In this document: piece after piece, positions 43,784 through 51,943 of the stretch | Position numbering within the stretch: the first letter of the stretch is position 1 | Layout: the number at the start of each line of letters is the position of its first letter | Assembly: GCA_965652395.1 (NCBI GenBank) | Contig: CBFGUW010000002.1 | Coordinates: 121,184-185,183, forward strand | Direction: 5' to 3' | Length of the DNA: 64,000 nt | Origin: Saccharospirillum sp965652395 | Lineage (GTDB): Bacteria; Pseudomonadota; Gammaproteobacteria; Pseudomonadales; Natronospirillaceae | Notes under the pieces: model-generated | Database searches by the model: none | The model's input: only the letters and a program-made list of their open reading frames with translations | What the model was told of the DNA's origin: nothing | Program-made: the position numbers and the translations under genes

Positions 43784-45226
43784 GTGATTCGCACTTTCGC
43801 TCTGGGTCTCTCCACCGCTTTTATCGCCTTGCCGACTCTGGCAGGGAACTTCAATTACATCGCACCCGGCCCCGCATCATCCGCGGGCCCGATCAGTAAT
43901 TCCGAAATCAGCACCTCGGGGCGTTACAACCCATCGGCCACCGTGATGACGACCCGCTTCAGCCGTTTTCCGGTTCTGGATTTCACCGGTAACCTGCAGG
44001 TTCAGGGGTTGGGGGAATTCAACACCGTCATCGAAGACATGGAAGACCGGCTCGATAGTATCGAAGCCACCTTCGACGCCTTCGAAAATGAAGATCCCAA
44101 CGTAGGCGCCAGTGACGTGCTCGCCGAAGTGGATGCGTTGGAAGCGGCGCTGGATCGTAATGTCCAACTTCTGGCGGACAACTTCTACGCTAAACCCGGC
44201 GCCATGGTACACATGCCTTTCACCCCAGTGGATTTGAATTTCGAGCAGACAGGCACCTTCAGCTTTGGCCTATCGTCTCTGACCCAGGGCCGCCTCTCCT
44301 TCCTGCATGGCCCCATCGATTTTGACCTCAATGTCCAGGAAATTATCGACGCCAGCGACAACGACCAAGACTTGGAGCCAACCGATTATTTACGCACCAC
44401 CAGCTCGATCTACCTGAAACAAGCCCAGGTGTTCAACCTGGATCTGGGTTATGCCCGCGCCTTGCCCCCGATCACCTTCCTCGACAACTTTGGTGTATCA
44501 GCCACGGCCGGGGCGCGAGGCACCCTTATTGCACACAGCCTGCAAAAGCACCTCTACCCGCTGAAGAGCCTGATTGAATCCGCCGACGACGGCAACGACA
44601 GCCTGGTCAACCAGATCGAAAGCGACATGACCAGCGGTTTTGACAACTACAACTACGACGTTGCTCTTGATCTGGGTGTCACCTTCATGCGCAACAATAC
44701 TCAACTCGGCGTCACGCTCTACAACATCAACCGCCCGGTTTTGGAATACAACGTCCACGGCGGTGATTGCGCCAGCTATACCGATCCCGACCAAGAGGAA
44801 GAGTGCTACCACGCCGAGTATTTCGCATCCATTGGCGACATCACCCTGGCCGAAGAACACACCGTGAACCCCCACATTGGCCTGGAAGCCAGCCAGACTT
44901 GGATGAACAACCGACTGGTATTGGCGGGCTCATTGGATGTGCTGCGTAAAACCGACCTGTTCGGTGAGGAAAGTCAAAACCTGCAACTCGCTTTTCTGGC
45001 ACAACCCACCCAGTGGTACTGGCCACGCCTGCGCCTCGGCATGGGCAAAAACCTGCTCGATGCCGACGCCACTCAACTGGGCATGGGCCTCACCTTTTTC
45101 AAAGTTCTGCAGTTGGATTCATCGCTCAATGCGGTACTCGGAGACCTGTTCAGTGATGACCTGACCGAACAGGGCAATGCCTTGCGGAGTGCTTCGGTAT
45201 CCGCCTCATTCAACGTCGCTTTTTGA
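43784..45226 (+). CDS. TraF-like outer-membrane beta-barrel protein (PF13729 type), first copy
   Basis: The 480-residue protein starts with GTG after GAGAGGT and has a signal peptide (MIRTFALGLSTAFIALPTLA). The body contains alternating hydrophobic residues and a final aromatic-ended strand (SVSASFNVAF), the form of an outer-membrane barrel. It resembles the family annotated as conjugal transfer TraF, a name that is misleading because no conjugation gene is near. A helical insertion (about residues 80-130) precedes the strands. The function is unknown. It is followed 26 bp later by a lipoprotein gene. Confidence 0.65.
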   Translation: MIRTFALGLSTAFIALPTLAGNFNYIAPGPASSAGPISNSEISTSGRYNPSATVMTTRFSRFPVLDFTGNLQVQGLGEFNTVIEDMEDRLDSIEATFDAFENEDPNVGASDVLAEVDALEAALDRNVQLLADNFYAKPGAMVHMPFTPVDLNFEQTGTFSFGLSSLTQGRLSFLHGPIDFDLNVQEIIDASDNDQDLEPTDYLRTTSSIYLKQAQVFNLDLGYARALPPITFLDNFGVSATAGARGTLIAHSLQKHLYPLKSLIESADDGNDSLVNQIESDMTSGFDNYNYDVALDLGVTFMRNNTQLGVTLYNINRPVLEYNVHGGDCASYTDPDQEEECYHAEYFASIGDITLAEEHTVNPHIGLEASQTWMNNRLVLAGSLDVLRKTDLFGEESQNLQLAFLAQPTQWYWPRLRLGMGKNLLDADATQLGMGLTFFKVLQLDSSLNAVLGDLFSDDLTEQGNALRSASVSASFNVAF

Positions 45227-45252
45227 TCTGACATAACAATTTTGGAGGTTTT

Positions 45253-46863
45253 ATGATCAAGCCAGTCTTAACGCTTGCCGCCGCCCTAGCCGCCGTTACA
45301 TTGGCTGGCTGTGATTCAACCGCCCAGGACGCCACCGGCGAAGACACCCGCCAGGGTCTGAACGGCCTCGCCGTCGATGGCCGCATTGCTGGAGGTAAAG
45401 TCTGGGCCGATATGAACAACAACAACAAAATTGACGACTTCGAACCCTACGCCTATACCGACAGCGACGGGTACTACAGTTACAACCCATTGACCAACAC
45501 CAACTATTGCGCTCTGCCGGTTATTTCGGATGAATACCAACGCTATTGCCTGATTTATGGTGCCTCGGTGGATGCGATAGTCATCCGCATCAAAGGCGGC
45601 ACCGATCTGTCCACGGGTGAAAAACTCAAGGGCGTGATGTCCATGGGTTCCAGTATTTCGTCGTCTTCGACAGTCAGTTCCACGCCATTGGTTCTGTCGC
45701 CCATCACCACCCTGTTGCAGGGGGCGAATAGCGATTCTGACCGGATCGCCATCCGCTCGGCCCTGTCGATCACTAGCGATGCCGATCTCCGCCTGGACTT
45801 CTCCACCGCAAGCGACGAGAAAGCCAAAAAGTTCCTCGCCAATTCCATCGCGGTTCAAACCATGATGGATGTACTGACATCCAGCTCCGAGGTCACAGAT
45901 ACAGAAACCACTCAGTTCAATCTAATCAACAACATTGCCACACAGGTCGCCACGCAAGCCCTGGCTCCGAACAGACTGCCCAGCGACAGACTCGCTCAAA
46001 TCGCGCAAACAGTGACCACCAATACCACCACTCAAAACTCCATGGCTTCACGTCTGGCTCAGCTCAACGTCGAAATTCAAAAGATTGAGACAGCCGTTGA
46101 TACCGCTACCGTAAATGCCCAGATAAAAGCTTCGGAAGTGGTTAGCCAACTGATCAAGAAAGAAGTCAGCAACACAGACACCGACGCTGTGAAGAAAATT
46201 CTGGACAGTGGCATCACCAATCTGTCGACAACGCTGACCACCAACCTGAACAACAACACCGTGGAGTTCGACATTGCCAGCATTACCAACAGCTTGGTGG
46301 ATGCCGGTAAAACCGCAGTGACCAACAATACCGACTTCGATGAAACTTCGGCCAATACCGCCGTTAACACCGCCGTTGAAGATTCAAAACTGGCCACCGG
46401 CAACACTTGGGGCGGCAAATGGTTTGTGTTGAAAGCCACCGCAGAAGATTCCGACGAACTGGCCGAGGGCAGCTACATCGCCATCTACCTCGCTGGCACC
46501 TCGGATTCCACCAGCGGCAGCATCGGCACTTGCGTGAATGTCAGCCCGAGCCTGGAAGAAGGTGAAACTGCCGACCCCGAAGAAGTGTACGAAAACGAAT
46601 TCGTAGGCGGGCGCTGGTCCAAAATCTCCAGCGGCATGGTTTCCCTCACCTTCAACTACGAAGGCCAGGAATTCGATGGCACCATGAAAGCCAAAGCCTT
46701 CGAAACCGGGCAGCCGCAACTGTACCGTTTCTCATCGGATATCGACGGTGTCACCGAACAGGGTGATCTGGAGTTGGACGTAAACGCTGTATCCGCGCTC
46801 GCCAATGTCGGTAAGCCAGCTTCCGCCAGCGACTGCGAAACCAAGGTGGATACGCAAATCTGA
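45253..46863 (+). CDS. EF-hand-loop lipoprotein of unknown function
   Basis: The 536-residue product has a lipobox (LAAVTLAGCDS, Cys20), so it is probably a membrane-anchored lipoprotein. An N-terminal module GKVWADMNNNNKIDDFE matches a calcium-binding EF-hand loop (D53, N55, N57, I60, D61, E64) followed by YTDSDGYYSY, as in SdrD B-like or dockerin-like modules. A long Thr/Asn/Gln-rich helical region (residues 150-380) is followed by a C-terminal beta domain. The ribosome-binding site GGAGG is strong. It probably acts with the flanking barrels; this is inferred from position only. Confidence 0.7.
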   Translation: MIKPVLTLAAALAAVTLAGCDSTAQDATGEDTRQGLNGLAVDGRIAGGKVWADMNNNNKIDDFEPYAYTDSDGYYSYNPLTNTNYCALPVISDEYQRYCLIYGASVDAIVIRIKGGTDLSTGEKLKGVMSMGSSISSSSTVSSTPLVLSPITTLLQGANSDSDRIAIRSALSITSDADLRLDFSTASDEKAKKFLANSIAVQTMMDVLTSSSEVTDTETTQFNLINNIATQVATQALAPNRLPSDRLAQIAQTVTTNTTTQNSMASRLAQLNVEIQKIETAVDTATVNAQIKASEVVSQLIKKEVSNTDTDAVKKILDSGITNLSTTLTTNLNNNTVEFDIASITNSLVDAGKTAVTNNTDFDETSANTAVNTAVEDSKLATGNTWGGKWFVLKATAEDSDELAEGSYIAIYLAGTSDSTSGSIGTCVNVSPSLEEGETADPEEVYENEFVGGRWSKISSGMVSLTFNYEGQEFDGTMKAKAFETGQPQLYRFSSDIDGVTEQGDLELDVNAVSALANVGKPASASDCETKVDTQI

Positions 46864-46897
46864 CCTGAACGATTCTTTAACGCCGTAAGCCAAAGCT

Positions 46898-46923
46898 GGG
46901 CCACCTTCGGGTGGTCCTTTTTT
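46898..46923 (+). terminator. Intrinsic terminator after the lipoprotein gene
   Basis: GGGCCACC and GGTGGTCC pair around a UUCG tetraloop and are followed by six T residues. It closes the first barrel/lipoprotein transcript before the second barrel gene. Confidence 0.9.
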
Positions 46924-47114
46924 ATGAGCGGTAAAGTTGGCCCGAACCCTGCTTTATACTTTTCAACCCTGATGTATTTAACGGAAAGCGGTACAGACCG
47001 ACACTTCTCTGACGGAAAAGTTGCGGTCCAACCAATTACCGCTATTTTATAAACAGATGTGGGCTCAAGACATTGACGCCGTGAGATGTAACCAAACACG
47101 CAGGACTCGACCGA

Positions 47115-48893
47115 ATGAACCGTTCCTTACTGACGCTCGCCGTATTAGCAGCCAGTACCGCCTCCGCAACCCCTTTCACCGGTAACGACGCTCGCTCCAA
47201 CGCCATGGGCAACACCGGTGTGGCCTCGGCGACGTCATTTACCGCCGCCCAGTTTAACCCGGCGTTATTGGCAGCCGGGAACAACGAAGTCAACTTCGGC
47301 GTTTCCATTCCAAGCGGTAAATTTTATTTCGATGACTCAAAAGGCCTGATCTCCCATGGTGTCGATTTTTATGACAACACCTACGACGATTTTCAAAACA
47401 GCGTTGATGTGGCGGCCGAATTGAACACCGCCATTGTAGGCGGCAACGGCGAACAGTCGCTGACCGAGGTGATCAATGCGATTACAGCGTCGGACCCGAC
47501 GCCCGGTACTCCGGATAACTATGACGGCGGTAACATTGCCAACATTCAGGCGGCTATTGATGAGATTCGGAACGACGGGGACGGTATTCCAGACCAAGAA
47601 GATATTGACGCTCTGAACGATAACTCAGAGGCACTGGTTACCAATAGCACCATACTGGATGGCAAGATCCAAACTGTAAATACCGCATCGGTGACGTTGA
47701 ACACCACATTCACCAACGTCAGTGAACAGCTACCAGGTTTCAATAATAAGCCTCTGACAGCCGGGCTCGACCTGGGTGCTGCTTTTGCACTGCCGCGTAC
47801 TGGGCTAGGCTTGGGCATCTCCCTTAATAGCTCAACCATTGCCGGGTTCTCGGTTGAAGTGGTCAATAGCGACCTTCAACTTCTGGCGGATGCATTGGAA
47901 GATCTCGAAGGCGTCAGTGGGGAAGCGGCTGACGCCTCAGGGGAGCTAGTGACGCTATCAAGCAATACACAGGCTCTGACAACCGTCATAGCTAACAAAC
48001 CAGACCCTAACGACTATGTCGGCGGCGAAGCAAACCCCCAATATCAAGCCGATATACAGACTTGGGTGGATGATGTGGAGACGGAAGCCAACGCCGTAAA
48101 TTCTCAATCCACCGTTGTCCAAAACGAATTGGACGACGTCACCAACTACAATGGCAACCTGTTCTCGGGCGGCACCTTCAACGAACCAACCACGGACGAC
48201 CTGCTGACCAACATCGACGTCGTCGGCGCCAACATTACCGAACTCGGCATCTCCGTCGCTCGCGAATTCGAATACATGGGCGAAACCTTCGCTGCTGGTA
48301 TCACACCAAAATTCCAGTCCATCATCGTGTTCGAAGACAACATATCCATGTCGAGCGCCGAGGATGAATTCGGCAACACGACCTTCGATCAGTACGTGGA
48401 ATCGAACCAGACGGAATACTATACCGGCAACATCGATGTCGGCGTCGCCAAGAACTGGCCTGAGGTATTGCATGGCAATGTACGGGCGGGCCTCGTCATT
48501 AAAGACCTGATTCCTCAAACCTTTGAAAGTGACTCCGGCTCGAAGTTGAGCATCGGGCCGAAAATGCGCATTGGCGGCGCTCACGAAACCCGTTGGACCA
48601 CACTGGCGGCCGACCTCGACATCACCGAGAACCAGCCGCTCAAGTACGGCGTGCCCACCCGCTATCTTGGCCTGGGCGGTGAGTTCAACGCCTGGAACTG
48701 GTTCAAGCTGCGCGCCGGTTATCGCAATAACCTGAGTGTGTCCGACAGCCATGTGTTCACCACCGGTCTCGGTATCACACCCTTTGGCGTGGGCCTTGAG
48801 CTCTCCGGCTGGTTCAAACCGAAATCCTTCGATAACTGGGATGAAATCATTCAGGACGCCGGTGCCGTCGCACAGTTCTCGATTGAATTCTAA
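47115..48893 (+). CDS. TraF-like outer-membrane beta-barrel protein (PF13729 type), second copy
   Basis: The 592-residue protein has a signal peptide (SLLTLAVLAASTASA) and the family opening TGNDARSNAMGNTGVASATS, as found in the so-called TraF outer-membrane family. A helical insertion of roughly 250 residues separates the first strands from the C-terminal barrel. The final strand ends in VAQFSIEF. It is a distant relative of the gene at 43784, from which it is separated by the lipoprotein gene and a terminator. It probably has its own promoter. Function unknown. Confidence 0.7.
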   Translation: MNRSLLTLAVLAASTASATPFTGNDARSNAMGNTGVASATSFTAAQFNPALLAAGNNEVNFGVSIPSGKFYFDDSKGLISHGVDFYDNTYDDFQNSVDVAAELNTAIVGGNGEQSLTEVINAITASDPTPGTPDNYDGGNIANIQAAIDEIRNDGDGIPDQEDIDALNDNSEALVTNSTILDGKIQTVNTASVTLNTTFTNVSEQLPGFNNKPLTAGLDLGAAFALPRTGLGLGISLNSSTIAGFSVEVVNSDLQLLADALEDLEGVSGEAADASGELVTLSSNTQALTTVIANKPDPNDYVGGEANPQYQADIQTWVDDVETEANAVNSQSTVVQNELDDVTNYNGNLFSGGTFNEPTTDDLLTNIDVVGANITELGISVAREFEYMGETFAAGITPKFQSIIVFEDNISMSSAEDEFGNTTFDQYVESNQTEYYTGNIDVGVAKNWPEVLHGNVRAGLVIKDLIPQTFESDSGSKLSIGPKMRIGGAHETRWTTLAADLDITENQPLKYGVPTRYLGLGGEFNAWNWFKLRAGYRNNLSVSDSHVFTTGLGITPFGVGLELSGWFKPKSFDNWDEIIQDAGAVAQFSIEF

Positions 48894-48999
48894 GCGGCTT
48901 TTTCACCCCCTTTCCCTTGGGCGTAACAACGCCTCAGGGAAGGGTGGTTCGTCCTACCGGAAAGAGTACAATGCCCCCACATTCTAACCACCCATCACC

Positions 49000-50235
49000 A
49001 TGCAAACCTATCTTGTAGGCGGTGCCGTTCGCGACGAATTACTGGGCCATCCCGTAAAGGACCGCGACTGGGTCATCGTCGGAGCCCGCCCCGAGGATCT
49101 GCTGAACCGGGGGTTTACTCAGGTCGGCGCCGACTTTCCGGTCTTCCTTCACCCCGACACCAAAGAAGAATACGCGCTCGCCCGCACTGAACGAAAATCC
49201 GGCCACGGCTACACCGGCTTCGAGGTTGAGTTCTCGCCGGATGTCACCCTGGAAGACGACCTGCTGCGACGCGACCTGACCATCAACGCCATGGCACGAG
49301 ATGAATCCGGCGACCTCGTCGACCCGTTCAACGGCCGGGCCGATCTCGAAGCCAAACAACTGCGCCATGTCTCCCCTGCCTTCCGCGAAGACCCGCTCCG
49401 CGTATTACGCGTAGCCCGCTTCGCAGCCCGTTTCGAACATCTGGGCTTTCGCGTGGCGGATGAAACCCAGCAACTGATGCGGGAAATGGTAGAAGAAGGG
49501 GAACTCGCCTATCTGGTTCAGGAAAGAGTCTGGCAGGAAATGTCCCGGGCGCTGATGGAACCGAGCCCAGACACCTTTTTCAGCGTATTACGCCAATGTG
49601 GCGCACTGAAAGTCATCTTACCAGAAGTCGACGCCCTCTTTGGCGTACCCCAACCCATGCGTTGGCATCCCGAGATCGACACCGGAGTGCATACGCTAAA
49701 AGCGCTGCGCATTGCCACCGAACTGAGTGACGACTTGGAAGTGCGGTTCGCCGTTCTCTGCCACGACCTCGGCAAAGGCGTCACCGACCCGGAGAAATGG
49801 CCTTCCCACCACGGGCATGAAGGCGCGGGGGCTGACATGATCAAAAAGCTGGCGAAAGAACGCCGCTGGCCCAACAAGGCCGCTCAACTGGCCGAGCAGG
49901 TCGCTCGCTATCACCTGCATTGCCATAAGATCGAACAACTTAATGCGGCCACTATCGTGAAGGTACTCGGCAAACTGGGAGCCCTGCGCCAGCGGGAACC
50001 CTTCGAACAGTTCCTGCTCGCCTGCGAAGCCGACGCCCGGGGAAGATCTGGTTTGGAACAGGCCCCGTATCCTCAGGCCGATCGTTTCCGGGAATGCCTC
50101 GAGGCCTGCAAAACCATCAAACCTGCCGACCTTATCGCACGAGGATACGAAGGCGCCCGCCTCGGCGAGGCACTGCATCGGGAACGCATCCATGCCGTCA
50201 AAAAGGTAACCGCATCGTGGCCGAACTCAACTTGA
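49000..50235 (+). CDS. cca: Multifunctional CCA-adding tRNA nucleotidyltransferase
   Basis: Cca adds or repairs the CCA end of tRNAs. The 411-residue protein has the N-terminal VGGAVRDELLGHPVKDRDWV nucleotidyltransferase site, LLRRDLTINAMA, and a C-terminal HD domain (AVLCHDLGKGVTD) with phosphatase/phosphodiesterase activity in the E. coli type. E. coli Cca is 412 residues. It overlaps folM by 19 bp. Confidence 0.97.
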   Translation: MQTYLVGGAVRDELLGHPVKDRDWVIVGARPEDLLNRGFTQVGADFPVFLHPDTKEEYALARTERKSGHGYTGFEVEFSPDVTLEDDLLRRDLTINAMARDESGDLVDPFNGRADLEAKQLRHVSPAFREDPLRVLRVARFAARFEHLGFRVADETQQLMREMVEEGELAYLVQERVWQEMSRALMEPSPDTFFSVLRQCGALKVILPEVDALFGVPQPMRWHPEIDTGVHTLKALRIATELSDDLEVRFAVLCHDLGKGVTDPEKWPSHHGHEGAGADMIKKLAKERRWPNKAAQLAEQVARYHLHCHKIEQLNAATIVKVLGKLGALRQREPFEQFLLACEADARGRSGLEQAPYPQADRFRECLEACKTIKPADLIARGYEGARLGEALHRERIHAVKKVTASWPNST

Positions 50236-50978
50236 TACTGACCCGTGCCGAAGCCGCCCCGGTCGTTTTCATCACCGGTGGCGCCCGCCGCCTGGGCGCA
50301 CAAACCGCCCGCACCTTTCACCAGGCTGGCTACCGTGTGGTCATTCATTACCGCAACAGCCGATCCGATGCCGAAGCCTTGTTGGAGGAACTGAACGGTC
50401 ACCGTTCGGATTCCGCCAAGGGCCTCCATTCCAGCCTGACCGACCGAGCCGCTGTGGACGCCTGCGCCCTCGAAGCCATCCGGGCCTTTGGCCGAATCGA
50501 CGTGCTCATCAACAACGCCTCCAGCTTCTTCCCCACCCCCTGGGGCGAGATCGACGACACCGCCATGCACACCCTGCTGCACAGCAACCTCGAACTGCCG
50601 ATTTATATGATCCAGGCCCTGGCCGGGGAACTTCAGCAACACAGCGGCGCCATTATCAACCTTGTGGACATTCACGCGCTACGCCCCCTCGCCAACCACG
50701 CCGTTTACGCCGCCGCCAAAGCCGGGCTGATCAGCGCCACCCGCAGCGCCGCCCTGGACCTCGCCCCCAAGGTGAGAGCCAATGCCATAGCGCCGGGCGC
50801 CATTCTGGCACCGGAACACGAAGGGGCTGAAGTCGAACAGGGGCTGATCAATCAAACGCCTTTGGCAAGGATGGGCACCCCGGAAGACATCGCCCAGGCC
50901 GCGCTGTTTCTGGCGAATGCGCCTTTTATTACCGGGCAGGTGTTGGCGGTGGATGGGGGGCGGTCGTTGCGGCAGTGA
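50217..50978 (+). CDS. folM: Pteridine reductase / dihydromonapterin reductase (FolM type)
   Basis: This short-chain dehydrogenase reduces dihydropteridines. The cofactor site TGGARRLG carries the arginine that distinguishes pteridine reductases from the usual TGxxxGIG. The active-site YAAAKAG and the C-terminal substrate loop (NAIAPGAIL) are visible. I place the start at GTG 50217, after AAGGTAA and inside the cca end, giving 253 residues. The longer frame to 50094 is an out-of-frame read of cca. Other SDR reductases remain possible. Confidence 0.88.
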   Translation: MAELNLILTRAEAAPVVFITGGARRLGAQTARTFHQAGYRVVIHYRNSRSDAEALLEELNGHRSDSAKGLHSSLTDRAAVDACALEAIRAFGRIDVLINNASSFFPTPWGEIDDTAMHTLLHSNLELPIYMIQALAGELQQHSGAIINLVDIHALRPLANHAVYAAAKAGLISATRSAALDLAPKVRANAIAPGAILAPEHEGAEVEQGLINQTPLARMGTPEDIAQAALFLANAPFITGQVLAVDGGRSLRQ

Positions 50979-51105
50979 GTGGGCTGCACGCCTCCCAGCC
51001 CCAATAAAGATATCTTTATTAATCTTTACTCGAAAAACTGGGCCGCCCTCGCCGTATGAGAGCCCGCCCGGCCGACACCCGCGAACAAGACAAAGGAGTC
51101 GATTG

Positions 51106-51267
51106 GTGAAAGAGATTGCCGAAGTACGACTGTGGGATAAACAGGTCGGCGCCTTACTACACAATGCAGAAAGCGGTCTGACCACTTTCGAACAATGTGA
51201 GGAAGAAGTCGTGTGGAAAATGATCGAATACCGTGCTACTGTCGTTAAACATTGTTTAACATATTAA
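51106..51267 (+). pseudogene. Truncated HipA N-terminal remnant
   Basis: A GTG with a perfect AAGGAG site begins a 53-residue frame starting KEIAEVRLWDKQVGALL, which resembles the N-terminal subdomain of HipA toxin kinases (IAEVRLWGxxIG). The match fades after about 30 residues and the frame stops. The kinase domain is missing. No HipB is present. It looks like the remains of a hipA gene, now followed by another toxin-antitoxin pair. Confidence 0.6.
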
Positions 51268-51273
51268 GTAGGT

Positions 51274-51543
51274 ATGATTATGTTAGGCGTTCGACTGGAT
51301 GAACAGCTTGAAAACCGCTTGAATGCTCTGGCCACCAAAACAAAGCGTTCAAAGAGCTTTTTGGCTAAGGAAGCCTTGACCCGTTATATCGAGGAAGAAG
51401 AACGGAAACAACGGGAAAATGAACTGACCGTGGCCCGCTGGGAGGAATTTCAGGAAACGGGTGAAACCGTCAGCAACGAAGCCATGACTGACTGGCTTGA
51501 ATCCTGGGGTTCGGAACAGGAGAAGCCATGCCCCGTGAAATAG
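51274..51543 (+). CDS. Ribbon-helix-helix antitoxin
   Basis: The 89-residue protein begins with a ribbon-helix-helix DNA-binding domain (MLGVRLDEQLENRLNALATKTKRSKSFLAKEALTRYI, quoted by its ends) typical of RelB/ParD/CopG antitoxins. The acidic, disordered C-terminal part should wrap the toxin. It overlaps the toxin gene by 16 bp. It is likely to repress its own operon. Confidence 0.88.
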   Translation: MIMLGVRLDEQLENRLNALATKTKRSKSFLAKEALTRYIEEEERKQRENELTVARWEEFQETGETVSNEAMTDWLESWGSEQEKPCPVK

Positions 51544-51818
51544 CCTGGCTGCCAAGTGCTTCCAGAGATGTCGAGCGTCTTAGAAACTTCATCAAATCAG
51601 AAAACCCCCGCGCAGCACAGCGCGCCGGCAAACGCATTATTGATGCTGTCAAGATCCTGCAAGACAATCCCGAGGCGGGCGTACCGGTTGAAAACCTAAT
51701 GGACTACCGGGAGCTTACCTGTACCTTTGGTGCGGGTGAATACATTATCCGGTACCGGGAAGACACAGGTCGAATCGTGATCGTTCGCGTTCGACACAGC
51801 CGGGAAAGCGGCTTTTAG
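51528..51818 (+). CDS. RelE/ParE-family toxin
   Basis: The 96-residue protein has the RelE/ParE fold signature: IAWLPSASRDVERLRNFI, an alpha-helical middle, and the C-terminal YIIRYREDTGRIVIVRVRH beta-sheet. The C-terminal ending VRVRHSRE suits the ParE branch, which targets gyrase, but RelE-type mRNA cleavage cannot be excluded. It is coupled to the antitoxin. Confidence 0.87.
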   Translation: MPREIAWLPSASRDVERLRNFIKSENPRAAQRAGKRIIDAVKILQDNPEAGVPVENLMDYRELTCTFGAGEYIIRYREDTGRIVIVRVRHSRESGF

Positions 51819-51943
51819 GACCGATATTTCCCCCTTCCAATCGTCGACCATGGTTACAAATGAAGCCACCGGTTCCCCTTCCAAAAAAGACGCACATCCA
51901 TACCTTTACACTGATGGTGCGGTAGAAGCTCAAGATCAACTAA

